From positions 1 to 41,675 of the forward strand of contig JAZRZU010000084.1 of assembly GCA_045601465.1 (NCBI GenBank): a DNA stretch of 41,675 nt, given 5' to 3'. The notes beneath the pieces were generated by a model. That model worked only from the letters and a program-made list of their open reading frames with translations. It ran no database searches and was not told the DNA's origin. This document shows, in pieces, positions 7,854-15,233 of the stretch (positions within the stretch are counted from its first letter, which is position 1; the number at the start of each line of letters is the position of its first letter). The position numbers and the translations under genes are program-made. This DNA comes from RGIG3009 sp045601465. Lineage in GTDB: Bacteria; Bacillota; Clostridia; Oscillospirales; Acutalibacteraceae.

Positions 7854-8462
7854 ATGAAGCTGATTGATATTACACGTGACTTGATGAAAGCACCGGTATA
7901 TCCGGGTGATCCCGCACCGCAATTACAACCGCTGTCCCGTATATCGCTGGGAGACAGCAGTAATACCACTGCCATTTCCGCTTGCTTGCATAATGGCACG
8001 CACATGGATGCGCCTCGTCATTTTTTCCCGGAGGGCGATTCGATTGACAAGGTATCGCTGGATGCTTGTATCGGCGAGTGTACCGTTGTGGAATGTGATG
8101 GGTTGTTACTGGGGGATCGTGCGGAGGAGCTGTTACCATACTTAAAAAAGCGTGTTTTATTGAAAGGCAGCGTACAGCTAACCCCCAGTGCCGCCTTTGT
8201 GTTGTCCGGCGCAGGGATTCTGTTGCCCGGCGTTGAGCAACCCTCGGTTGCGCCGCCGGAATACACCGAAGAGGTACATCGGCAGTTATTGGGTTCCGGT
8301 ATGGTATTGTTAGAGGGGCTGGATCTGACGAATGCTTGTGTGGGCGAAACCTATCTGTTGATGGCGGCGCCCGTGAAGATCGCCGGCGCAGACGGCGCTC
8401 CGGTGAGGGCGGTATTGGCAGAGCCGAATCGCATTGATTGGAACGAACGATTGTGGCGGTAG
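7854..8462 (+). CDS. Cyclase-family (kynurenine formamidase-like) metal-dependent hydrolase
   Basis: This 202-residue cytoplasmic protein belongs to the cyclase/KynB family (PF04199). The family's metal motif is seen as HNGTHMDAPRHF at about residues 46-57. An aspartate-rich N-terminus with YPGDPAPQ matches the usual P-x-YPGDP entry. Family members hydrolyse N-formylkynurenine or similar amides, or open cyclic substrates. No tryptophan-degradation genes are nearby, so the substrate is unknown. The gene has its own promoter and an SD (GGAG) upstream, and ends 72 nt before asnA, which has a separate promoter. The family assignment is firm, the substrate is not. Confidence 0.85.
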   Translation: MKLIDITRDLMKAPVYPGDPAPQLQPLSRISLGDSSNTTAISACLHNGTHMDAPRHFFPEGDSIDKVSLDACIGECTVVECDGLLLGDRAEELLPYLKKRVLLKGSVQLTPSAAFVLSGAGILLPGVEQPSVAPPEYTEEVHRQLLGSGMVLLEGLDLTNACVGETYLLMAAPVKIAGADGAPVRAVLAEPNRIDWNERLWR

Positions 8463-8478
8463 TTTACCCAAGAAAGGC

Positions 8479-8507
8479 TTGCAATCTGTTTTAAAATGTG
8501 GTACGAT
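8479..8507 (+). promoter_or_regulatory. Promoter of asnA
   Basis: TTGCAA (8479-8484), a 17-nt spacer and TACGAT (8502-8507), with TGTGG directly before the -10 (extended -10). The predicted start lies about 20 nt before the asnA ATG. Confidence 0.65.
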
Positions 8508-8534
8508 ACTCCTGTTTAAAAAGGGGAGAATGCA

Positions 8535-9551
8535 ATGAGTCGGTATTTGTTACAGATTCCGGAGGGCTATCGCCCGCATCTGGATATTTTAGAAACCGAA
8601 AAAGCGATCAAACTTCTCAAAGACAGCTTTGAGGAGCGTTTGGCGGAGCAGTTGTCGTTAACACGGGTTTCGGCTCCGTTGTTTGTGTTGCCTTCTTCCG
8701 GATTAAATGATAATTTAAATGGTGTAGAACGTGCTGTCAGTTTTGATATTCTCAACGATGACGGCCACGTTGCTGAGGTCGTTCACTCGTTGGCGAAATG
8801 GAAACGATATGCGTTAAAACGCTATGCCATGCCTGTTGGCACCGGTTTGTATACCGATATGAATGCCATTCGCCGTGATGAAGTGACCGATAACATTCAC
8901 TCCTTATACGTGGACCAGTGGGATTGGGAAAAGGTGATTTCCCGTCAAGACAGAACGTTGGATACGTTGAAGAGTATTGTCAACAGTATTTACGGGGTTT
9001 GCTTGGATATGGAGAAAATGATTGAAAAGCAGTATCCGTATCTGCAACGTAAGCTGCCGGATCATATCACGTTTGTGACGACGCAAGAACTGGAAGATGA
9101 GTATCCGGACCTGACGGCGTCGCAGCGTGAAACCGAAGCGGCACGCAAATACGGCGCTATTTTCTTGATGCAGATTGGTGGCACGTTGCGCTCCGGCAAA
9201 CGTCACGATGGGCGGGCACCGGATTACGATGACTGGCAACTCAATGGCGATATTATTTTCTATTATCCGCTTTTGCAACGGGCATTGGAAATCTCGTCAA
9301 TGGGTATTCGAGTGGACGAAACATCCTTGATGCAGCAATTAAAAGATGCCGATTGTTTCGATCGCAGTGAACTGCCGTTCCAGAGTGCTTTGCTTCGTGG
9401 AGAACTGCCGTTGACAGTCGGTGGCGGTATCGGACAATCACGGCTTTGTATGTTCTTTTTGCAAAAAGCGCATATCGGTGAAGTGCAGGCATCGCTGTGG
9501 CCGGAGGAAATGATTGAACGGTGTGCAGCGGCCGATATTCCGCTTTTATAA
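8535..9551 (+). CDS. asnA: Aspartate--ammonia ligase (asparagine synthetase A)
   Basis: AsnA makes asparagine from aspartate, ammonia and ATP through an aspartyl-adenylate. The 338-residue product has the usual length and a class II aminoacyl-tRNA-synthetase-like fold. Diagnostic stretches are the GLNDNLNGVERAVSF segment, AVVHSLAKWKR-like HSLAKWKRYAL, the glycine/arginine-rich RSGKRHDGRAPDYDDW segment, and the C-terminal GGGIGQSRLCMFFL motif 3-like region with the ATP-binding arginine. The start at 8535 follows an AGGGGAG SD. The gene is monocistronic by its promoter, and is followed by a tRNA-Ser promoter. No T-box is visible in its short leader. Confidence 0.95.
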   Translation: MSRYLLQIPEGYRPHLDILETEKAIKLLKDSFEERLAEQLSLTRVSAPLFVLPSSGLNDNLNGVERAVSFDILNDDGHVAEVVHSLAKWKRYALKRYAMPVGTGLYTDMNAIRRDEVTDNIHSLYVDQWDWEKVISRQDRTLDTLKSIVNSIYGVCLDMEKMIEKQYPYLQRKLPDHITFVTTQELEDEYPDLTASQRETEAARKYGAIFLMQIGGTLRSGKRHDGRAPDYDDWQLNGDIIFYYPLLQRALEISSMGIRVDETSLMQQLKDADCFDRSELPFQSALLRGELPLTVGGGIGQSRLCMFFLQKAHIGEVQASLWPEEMIERCAAADIPLL

Positions 9552-9579
9552 AAAATTTTAAGAAATTTCAAGGAAACTC

Positions 9580-9608
9580 TTGATTTTTCGGTCGGTATTC
9601 ATTATAAT
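9580..9608 (+). promoter_or_regulatory. Promoter of tRNA-Ser and rpmE
   Basis: TTGATT (9580-9585), 17 nt, perfect TATAAT (9603-9608). It lacks the TRTGN element. The predicted start lies about 18 nt before the tRNA. Confidence 0.8.
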
Positions 9609-9633
9609 AGTTTAGCGCTATGAATGCAGACAC

Positions 9634-9724
9634 GGAGAGTTGGCTGAGTGGTCGAAGGCGCACGATTGGAAATCGTGTGTACGTTAATAGCGTACCTAGG
9701 GTTCAAATCCCTAACTCTCCGCCA
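9634..9724 (+). tRNA. tRNA-Ser (anticodon GGA), CCA encoded
   Basis: The acceptor strand GGAGAGT (9634-9640) pairs with ACTCTCC (9714-9720); the discriminator is G and CCA is encoded at 9722-9724. The anticodon stem CACGA/TCGTG (9661-9665 and 9673-9677) encloses TTGGAAA, giving GGA at 9668-9670. The long variable arm (from 9678) is typical of tRNA-Ser. Confidence 0.95.
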
Positions 9725-9734
9725 TTGATTTCAA

Positions 9735-9749
9735 CGAAGGGTTCCTTCG
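9735..9749 (+). other. Small hairpin in the tRNA-Ser/rpmE leader
   Basis: CGAAGG (9735-9740) and CCTTCG (9744-9749) enclose GTT, 11 nt after the tRNA CCA and 38 nt before the rpmE ATG. It might aid tRNA 3' processing or regulate rpmE. There is no T tract, so it is not a terminator. Confidence 0.4.
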
Positions 9750-9787
9750 ATATGGAATACACCAGCTTCTGAAAGAGGTGAACAAGA

Positions 9788-9997
9788 ATGAAAGAGAATA
9801 TCCATCCTAAGTATGAGAAAACCACGATTACTTGCGCTTGCGGTGAGGTGATTGAAACCTCGTCCACCAAGGAGAATATCCGTGTGGAAATCTGCTCCAA
9901 GTGCCACCCGTTCTTCACCGGCAGACAGAAGCTGGTTGATACCGGCGGTCGTGTTGACCGTTTCAACAAGCGTTTCGGTATGAAGGAAGGCAAATAA
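9788..9997 (+). CDS. rpmE: 50S ribosomal protein L31, zinc-binding form
   Basis: L31 is a small protein of the large subunit at the interface with 30S. The 69-residue product has the four zinc-ligand cysteines of the C+ form, C16 and C18 in CACG and C36 and C39 in CSKCH, and the family signature HPFFTGRQKLVDTGGRVDRF. The start at 9788 follows GAAAGAGGTG. The nearest promoter is that of tRNA-Ser, 63 nt before, with no terminator between, so tRNA and L31 appear to share a transcript. A terminator follows. In other bacteria the zinc form is replaced by a C- paralogue under zinc starvation; no such paralogue is in this window. Confidence 0.96.
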   Translation: MKENIHPKYEKTTITCACGEVIETSSTKENIRVEICSKCHPFFTGRQKLVDTGGRVDRFNKRFGMKEGK

Positions 9998-10009
9998 TTT
10001 GTGGATATG

Positions 10010-10035
10010 GGCAGCGCTGTAATGCGCTGCCTTTT
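10010..10035 (+). terminator. Terminator after rpmE, 20 nt before yigZ
   Basis: GGCAGCGC (10010-10017) pairs with GCGCTGCC (10024-10031), followed by TTTT. Only 20 nt separate it from the yigZ start, so yigZ probably relies on read-through. Confidence 0.8.
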
Positions 10036-10055
10036 CTCGTTCAGGGGGACGGCAT

Positions 10056-10679
10056 ATGGAATTGTCATATAAAACGGTAGCAGGCGAGGGGACAGCAGAA
10101 TATGTGGATCGCCGTTCTCGCTTTATCGGTGCGGTCTGTCCCGTAACGACCGAGCAACAAGCCCTCTCATTTATTGCTGCCAAGAAAAAAGAACATTGGG
10201 ATGCACGACACAACGTATATGCGTATGTTTTACGCAACGAAGGGATCAGTCGTTTTTCAGATGATAGTGAGCCGCAGGGGACAGCGGGATTGCCGGTATT
10301 GGAAGTGTTGCAAAAGCAAGGACTGACCGATTGCGTGGTGGTAGTTACCCGTTATTTTGGCGGTATCCTTCTGGGTACGGGTGGTTTGGTACGTGCTTAT
10401 TCGCAGAGCGCTGCATTAGCGGTACAAGCAGCGGGTGTTGTGCAACGGCGCTTGTGTGCATTTGGGACGATCGAGTGCGATTACGCACAGTATGGTTGGT
10501 TACAGTCGCTCATACCGGAATGTGGTGGAAAATTGGATACCGCTGATTTTGCAAATGCGGTAACGGTATCTTCTCATTTTCCCGTAGAATCTGTTGACAG
10601 TTTCCAAAAACAACTGACCGATCGTTCTTGCGGAACGCTGGTTTTTCGCAAAACGGAAGAAAATTACGAAAATTTTTAA
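10056..10679 (+). CDS. yigZ: YigZ/IMPACT family protein
   Basis: The 207-residue product has an N-terminal UPF0029/IMPACT domain (about 16-125) with the signature RFIGAVCPV..., FSDDSEPQGTAGLPVLEVL and TRYFGGILLGTGGLVRAYS. A short C-terminal DUF1949-like domain follows (about 138-200). Eukaryotic IMPACT regulates Gcn2; the bacterial function is not settled, with links to ribosome or translation control only inferred. The start follows AGGGGG at 10043-10048. No promoter is visible in the 20 nt after the rpmE terminator. The gene ends 65 nt before dgt. Family assignment is secure. Confidence 0.92.
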   Translation: MELSYKTVAGEGTAEYVDRRSRFIGAVCPVTTEQQALSFIAAKKKEHWDARHNVYAYVLRNEGISRFSDDSEPQGTAGLPVLEVLQKQGLTDCVVVVTRYFGGILLGTGGLVRAYSQSAALAVQAAGVVQRRLCAFGTIECDYAQYGWLQSLIPECGGKLDTADFANAVTVSSHFPVESVDSFQKQLTDRSCGTLVFRKTEENYENF

Positions 10680-10744
10680 TTTTTTAAAATTTTAGAGGAA
10701 TTTATCGAAAACAATGCGTATAACCACATAGAGGCGGTGAGTAT

Positions 10745-11758
10745 ATGGTACCAAGAGAGAGAACCGAACAAAACGAACGCTTGATGCTTTCCCCCAAAGC
10801 GGCTTTTGTGTCCGAGAGCCGAGGACGGGAAAAGGATGAGCCGAAGTGTGAATTTCGAACGGATTTCCAACGTGACCGTGACCGTGTGTTGCATTGTAAG
10901 GCTTTTCGCCGTTTGAAACATAAGACGCAGGTGTTTTTATCTCCCAAAGGTGACCACTACCGCACACGGATGACCCACACCTTGGAAGTGTCACAGATCG
11001 CACGCACCATTGCTCGTGCGTTACAGCTAAATGAAGATCTCACCGAGGCGATTGCGCTAGCGCACGATCTGGGACATACACCGTTTGGTCATGCGGGAGA
11101 ACGTGCGCTTAATAAGTGTATTGAAGGCGGGTTTCGTCATTATGAGCAGAGCGTACGTGTGGTGGATTGTTTAGAGAATAATGGACAAGGCTTAAACCTG
11201 ACCTGGGAAGTGCGCAACGGTGTTTTGTGTCATACAAAGGGTGCACAAGCGGATACACTGGAAGGGCGTATTGTGCGGCTGGCCGATCATGTTGCCTATA
11301 TTAACCACGATATCGATGACGCTTTGCGTGCCAAGGTGTTTTCAGAGGACGATATACCGATGGCGGTCAAGGATGTGTTGGGGGATACACGTGCCAAGCG
11401 ATTTGATACCCTCATCCGTTCTGTAATCGAGAACAGTCGGGAGGACATTTGTCTTGCTCCTGCGGTGCAGGCGGCATTTGATGAGATCCACACGTTTATG
11501 TTTGATCGCTTGTACTTGGATTCTATTGCCAAAAACGAGGAAAAGAAGGTAGACGACTTTATTACTCGTTTGTTTGAATATTATATAAAAGATGCGTGCC
11601 GTTTGCCGCAGGAATTTCTCAGTATTGCCGAACGGGAGGGCACCGCACGAGCAGCGTGCGATTATATTGCCGGCATGACCGATAATTTTGCGCTGGAAAA
11701 GTACCACGAGTTGTTTGTGCCACGTGGGTGGTCAGGGCAGCACATCAGCGCTATTTAA
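10745..11758 (+). CDS. dgt: dGTP triphosphohydrolase-like HD-domain protein
   Basis: This 337-residue HD-superfamily protein is of the deoxyguanosinetriphosphate triphosphohydrolase type, which splits dNTPs to nucleoside and tripolyphosphate. Metal ligands are seen as H78 in RMTHTLEV, H107-D108 in AHDLGHTPFGH, and a later D in RLADHVAYINHD. The N-terminus RTDFQRDRDRVLHCKAFRRLKHKTQVF is the family signature. The SD GAGGCGGTG precedes the start. It sits 22 nt before dnaG, with rpoD next. This dgt-dnaG-rpoD order is common in Clostridia and links dNTP control to replication initiation. It is shorter than E. coli Dgt, as expected for the Gram-positive subgroup, whose dNTP specificity may be broader. 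Confidence 0.92.
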   Translation: MVPRERTEQNERLMLSPKAAFVSESRGREKDEPKCEFRTDFQRDRDRVLHCKAFRRLKHKTQVFLSPKGDHYRTRMTHTLEVSQIARTIARALQLNEDLTEAIALAHDLGHTPFGHAGERALNKCIEGGFRHYEQSVRVVDCLENNGQGLNLTWEVRNGVLCHTKGAQADTLEGRIVRLADHVAYINHDIDDALRAKVFSEDDIPMAVKDVLGDTRAKRFDTLIRSVIENSREDICLAPAVQAAFDEIHTFMFDRLYLDSIAKNEEKKVDDFITRLFEYYIKDACRLPQEFLSIAEREGTARAACDYIAGMTDNFALEKYHELFVPRGWSGQHISAI

Positions 11759-11780
11759 ATCCAGAAAGGAGGCACTGCGC

Positions 11781-13544
11781 ATGTTACCGGAAAGTTTTTT
11801 ACAGGAATTGAACGATAAAAACGATATCGAAAGCGTGGTGTCTTCATACGTGCCGATGAAGCGCCGTGGAAGAAATTTGGTGGGACTTTGCCCGTTCCAC
11901 GGTGAAAAGACACCGTCGTTTAACCTATATCCCGAAACCAACTCGTTTTATTGCTTTGGCTGCGGTGCGGGTGGTGATGTCGTTACCTTTATTCGTCGCA
12001 TGGAGAATTTAAGTTATATTGATGCGGTGAAATTTTTAGCCGATCGTGTCGGTATGAACATGCCGGAGCAGTCGTTTAATGATACGACCTCTAAGCAACG
12101 CATGCGGATATTAGAGGCGAACCGTGAGGCGGCACGCTTGTTTCATTCCATGTTGTATTCAGCCGAAGGAAAAATCGGATTAGAGTATTATTACAGCCGT
12201 GGGTATACCGATGCAACTATTAAACATTTCGGGTTGGGCTATGCGCCGCAGAGCTTTGATTTTTTGCGGTCCAATCTGCGAAAAAAGGGGTTCCATGACG
12301 AGGAATTGGTGCTTGCTTGGTTATGCGCCCGCAGTAAAAACGGACGGGGCATTTACGACATTTTTCGCAATCGTGTGATGATTCCGATTATTGACGTGCG
12401 TGGAAATGTGATTGCTTTTGGCGGACGGGTATTGGATGATTCGAAACCGAAGTATTTAAATTCCGGTGAGACCATGGTCTTTAAAAAGACCAACAATTTG
12501 TTTGCTTTGAATTTTGCTAAGCAGGGCAAGGCGGAGAACTTGATCTTGTGCGAGGGCTACATGGATGTCATTGCCTTGCACCAAGCCGGTTTTACCAACG
12601 CCGTGGCGGCGCTCGGCACATCGTTTACGATGGATCATGCTCGTTTGTTATCTCGATATACCGATGAAGTCATATTGATCTTTGATGCGGATGCAGCGGG
12701 GCAGAAGGGGGCTCAACGGGCAATCGGGATGTTGCGTGAAACGGGATTACGGATTCGGTTAGTGACCATCCCTGACGGAAAAGACCCGGATGAATTTATT
12801 AAGAAAAACGGACCGGAACGCTTTAAATTGTTGCTGGACCGTGCGGCAAATGATGTGGAGTACCGCTTGATAGAGCTTGGAAAGAAGCATTTGCTTAACA
12901 CCTCGGATGGTAAAGTGAACTATCTCAAAGAAGCAACAAAATTGCTCGCCGGGCTCGCCAGCCCGTTAGAACGTGACGTTTATATCGGTCGATTGGCTGC
13001 TGAATTCAGTGTGTCAAAAGATGCGTTACAAGGTCAACTGAACTATCAACTGCAACGTCGTCAAAAGCAACAGCAGGAGAGGCAGCTTTCAAACGTTATT
13101 AAGCAATCGGAAACCACAGCGCAAAAGGTAAATCCCGATGCCAAAGCACATGTGCGTGGAGCAAGGGCTGAAGAAGGATTGCTGGGGATGATATTACTCA
13201 ATCCGGAGTATTTGAAGGTGGTTGAACCGTTGCTTGCGCCGGAGGAAATGTTAACCGCATTCAACCGAAAGGTGTATACGGATTTATTGAGACGGTATCA
13301 TCAAGGCGGCGGTATTGAATTGGCATTTTTGTCGGAAGTGTATGAACCGGAAGAAATGGCATATATTACAAAGATGGTACGGCAGTCACGGGAACAGGTA
13401 TCGTCGCATACGGTTGAGGAAGCCAAACGATATGTTTCGGTGATTAAAACGGAATATCAATTTGCCGTGTTAAAACAACCATCGGAATTAACGCCTGAAC
13501 AGATACAGGAAAAGCTCAATGAAATGAAGCGGATGAAAAAATAA
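11781..13544 (+). CDS. dnaG: DNA primase
   Basis: DnaG makes RNA primers for replication. The start at 11781 is chosen from the SD AAAGGAGG (11765-11772); an upstream in-frame ATG at 11688 lies within dgt. The 587-residue product has the CHC2 zinc domain (C37, H40, C58, C61), the catalytic core with toprim motifs EGYMDVIAL and DADAAGQKGAQ, and a C-terminal helical domain (about 455-587) for the DnaB helicase. The Q/R-rich linker RRQKQQQERQ precedes that domain. It is transcribed with dgt and rpoD (21 nt gap). Confidence 0.97.
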   Translation: MLPESFLQELNDKNDIESVVSSYVPMKRRGRNLVGLCPFHGEKTPSFNLYPETNSFYCFGCGAGGDVVTFIRRMENLSYIDAVKFLADRVGMNMPEQSFNDTTSKQRMRILEANREAARLFHSMLYSAEGKIGLEYYYSRGYTDATIKHFGLGYAPQSFDFLRSNLRKKGFHDEELVLAWLCARSKNGRGIYDIFRNRVMIPIIDVRGNVIAFGGRVLDDSKPKYLNSGETMVFKKTNNLFALNFAKQGKAENLILCEGYMDVIALHQAGFTNAVAALGTSFTMDHARLLSRYTDEVILIFDADAAGQKGAQRAIGMLRETGLRIRLVTIPDGKDPDEFIKKNGPERFKLLLDRAANDVEYRLIELGKKHLLNTSDGKVNYLKEATKLLAGLASPLERDVYIGRLAAEFSVSKDALQGQLNYQLQRRQKQQQERQLSNVIKQSETTAQKVNPDAKAHVRGARAEEGLLGMILLNPEYLKVVEPLLAPEEMLTAFNRKVYTDLLRRYHQGGGIELAFLSEVYEPEEMAYITKMVRQSREQVSSHTVEEAKRYVSVIKTEYQFAVLKQPSELTPEQIQEKLNEMKRMKK

Positions 13545-13565
13545 TGCGTCACGGAGGAATAAAAA

Positions 13566-14741
13566 ATGGAAGATAACAACCTGAATGTTTTAAAAGAGGT
13601 TACCGGACAAGAATCTTTGGTTTCGGATGATCTGTTGGATGCGACCATCCTTAAAAAGGATAAGAAAACACAGCTTAACGATTTGATCGAGCTGGGGCGT
13701 ACAAAAGGAAAACTCACCACGCAGGAAATTTTGGATGCGATGGAAAGTTTAGACTTTGATCCCGAGCAGATGGATAAATTGTATGAAACGCTGGAAACTT
13801 TGAGCATCGAGGTGATCGATGATTTCAATGAAGAAGCGTTTAACGATATGGAAACCATCATGGAAACCACCGAGATTGAGGAGGCTGATGATGGTTCCGG
13901 TGCGGATAACGTTTCGACCGACGATCCGGTAAAAGTGTATCTAAAAGAAATCGGCCGTGTTCCGCTACTTTCTCCTGAAAAAGAGATCGAACTGTCTATC
14001 AAGGTGGCTGAGGGCGATGAATATGCCAAAAAGCGTTTGTCCGAAGCGAACCTTCGCTTGGTTGTCAGTATTGCGAAACGATATGTGGGCCGTGGTATGC
14101 AGTTTTTGGATCTGATCCAAGAAGGAAATTTGGGATTGATCAAAGCAGTTGAGAAGTTCGATTATACCAAAGGCTTTAAATTCTCCACGTATGCAACCTG
14201 GTGGATTCGACAAGCCATCACTCGTGCGATTGCGGATCAAGCCCGTACCATTCGTATTCCGGTGCACATGGTGGAAACCATTAACAAGGTAAAAAAAGTA
14301 TCCAGCCAACTGTTGCACAAAAACGGTCGTGAACCTACCGCCGAGGAAATTGCGGCAGAGTTGGATATGCCGGCTGAAAAAGTGCGTGAAATTATGCGTG
14401 TCGCACAAGAACCCGTTTCGTTGGAAACACCGATCGGTGAGGAAGAAGACAGTCATTTGGGCGATTTCATCCCCGATGATGAAGCCCCTGCGCCGGCTGA
14501 TGCTGCCTCACGGTTGTTACTTCGTGAACAGTTGCGGGACGTGCTGGGTACGCTTACCAAGCGTGAAGCAAGAGTATTGTCGTTGCGTTTCGGCTTAGAG
14601 GATGGTCGTCCTCGTACGTTGGAAGAAGTGGGCAAAGAATTTGACGTAACACGTGAGCGTATCCGTCAAATTGAGGCGAAAGCACTTCGGAAATTACGTC
14701 ATCCCAGCCGCAGTAAGAAACTCAAAGATTTCTTGGATTGA
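13566..14741 (+). CDS. rpoD: Primary RNA polymerase sigma factor (sigma-A/RpoD)
   Basis: This housekeeping sigma factor (391 residues) directs RNA polymerase to -35/-10 promoters. An acidic N-terminus (about 1-110) is followed by region 1.2 (DDPVKVYLKEIGRVPLL), region 2 (NLRLVVSIAKRYVGRGM, DLIQEGNLGLIKAVEKFD and YATWWIRQAI, the -10 contacts), region 3, and region 4 with the -35 helix-turn-helix (EVGKEFDVTRERIRQIEAKAL). The SD GGAGGAA precedes the start. It follows dnaG in the classic macromolecular-synthesis order. The promoters in this window fit recognition by this factor. No terminator is evident before the tRNAs downstream. Confidence 0.98.
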   Translation: MEDNNLNVLKEVTGQESLVSDDLLDATILKKDKKTQLNDLIELGRTKGKLTTQEILDAMESLDFDPEQMDKLYETLETLSIEVIDDFNEEAFNDMETIMETTEIEEADDGSGADNVSTDDPVKVYLKEIGRVPLLSPEKEIELSIKVAEGDEYAKKRLSEANLRLVVSIAKRYVGRGMQFLDLIQEGNLGLIKAVEKFDYTKGFKFSTYATWWIRQAITRAIADQARTIRIPVHMVETINKVKKVSSQLLHKNGREPTAEEIAAELDMPAEKVREIMRVAQEPVSLETPIGEEEDSHLGDFIPDDEAPAPADAASRLLLREQLRDVLGTLTKREARVLSLRFGLEDGRPRTLEEVGKEFDVTRERIRQIEAKALRKLRHPSRSKKLKDFLD

Positions 14742-14755
14742 TTTTTAAAAAGCCC

Positions 14756-14783
14756 TTGACATTAGCCGGATTTGTGGTAGAAT
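14756..14783 (+). promoter_or_regulatory. Promoter of the tRNA(CAU)-tRNA(Trp) unit
   Basis: TTGACA (14756-14761), a 16-nt spacer and TAGAAT (14778-14783), preceded by TGTGG (extended -10). Confidence 0.75.
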
Positions 14784-14817
14784 TATCTACGTCCCACCGC
14801 AAAGGCGGTTAATATCC

Positions 14818-14894
14818 GGGCCTTTAGCTCAGTTGGTTAGAGCAACCGGCTCATAACCGGTTGGTCCCGGGTTCGAGTCCCTGAAGGCCCACCA
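14818..14894 (+). tRNA. tRNA with CAU anticodon, probably tRNA-Ile2 (lysidine type)
   Basis: The acceptor GGGCCTT pairs with AAGGCCC (14884-14890); discriminator A and CCA are encoded. The anticodon stem ACCGG/CCGGT encloses CTCATAA, giving CAT. The acceptor has C4-G69 and C5-G68, which TilS is known to favour in E. coli, and the D-arm TAGCTCAGTTGGTTAGAGC resembles Ile2. Elongator Met is the alternative. The T stem CCGGG/CCCTG contains one C-T mispair. Confidence 0.85.
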
Positions 14895-14946
14895 AAAAGC
14901 GGAGGCATGGAAGTCGGCAAACGTTGGTTTCCGTCTCCGTATATAT

Positions 14947-15022
14947 AGGGGCATAGCTCAGTTGGTAGAGCAGCGGTCTCCAAAACCGCGTGCCGAGGGT
15001 TCAAGTCCTTCTGCCCCTGCCA
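14947..15022 (+). tRNA. tRNA-Trp (anticodon CCA), CCA end encoded
   Basis: Acceptor AGGGGCA (14947-14953) pairs with TGCCCCT (15012-15018); discriminator G, then CCA at 15020-15022. The anticodon stem GCGGT/ACCGC encloses CTCCAAA. The T arm is GAGGG-TTCAAGT-CCTTC. It lies 52 nt after the CAU tRNA, across a short spacer that can itself fold. Confidence 0.95.
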
Positions 15023-15062
15023 AAACAAAACAGCCACCCAAGAGGGTGGCTGTTTTGTTTTG
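15021..15062 (+). terminator. Long terminator after tRNA-Trp
   Basis: A perfect 19-bp stem starting CAAAACAAAACAGCCACCC (15021-15039, complement 15044-15062) with loop AAGA starts at the tRNA CCA. The T-rich 3' arm TGTTTTGTTTTG supplies the pause tract. Confidence 0.85.
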
Positions 15063-15139
15063 GCAAATGTAGTGGCTTTATCCACGGCACGCGGAGCATG
15101 CCGTGGGGCGGATTACCGGCTGTCGCCGGTGGTGGATAT
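15063..15139. other. Structured spacer with two hairpins
   Basis: CCACGGCA (15082-15089) pairs with TGCCGTGG (15099-15106), and ACCGGC (15115-15120) with GCCGGT (15125-15130). There is no ORF and no T tract. It links the terminator to the tRNA-Trp fragment and may be part of the same rearranged piece. Confidence 0.4.
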
Positions 15140-15185
15140 GGGGAGCAATAGCGGGTGCAGCGGATAAGTCCTTCTGCCCCTGTCA
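15140..15185 (+). pseudogene. Degenerate tRNA-Trp fragment
   Basis: Seventeen bases, AAGTCCTTCTGCCCCTG (15166-15182), are identical to the 3' end of the nearby tRNA-Trp (15003-15019), followed by TCA where CCA would be. The preceding GGGGAGCAATAGC and GCAGCGG resemble its 5' half. The anticodon loop is missing. It is a decayed partial duplication or an attachment-site remnant. Confidence 0.55.
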
Positions 15186-15233
15186 AAGCAAAACCGTTGT
15201 TTAATAAATTTCCATTTATAACGATTGACTCCA

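Noticed and set aside
8463..8534. T-box leader for asnA
   Set aside because: The leader after the predicted start is about 20 nt, too short for a T-box, and no T-box sequence is seen.
13457..14143. Long antisense open frame across the dnaG-rpoD junction
   Set aside because: It lies opposite two certain genes, has Ser/Pro-rich shadow composition and no SD.
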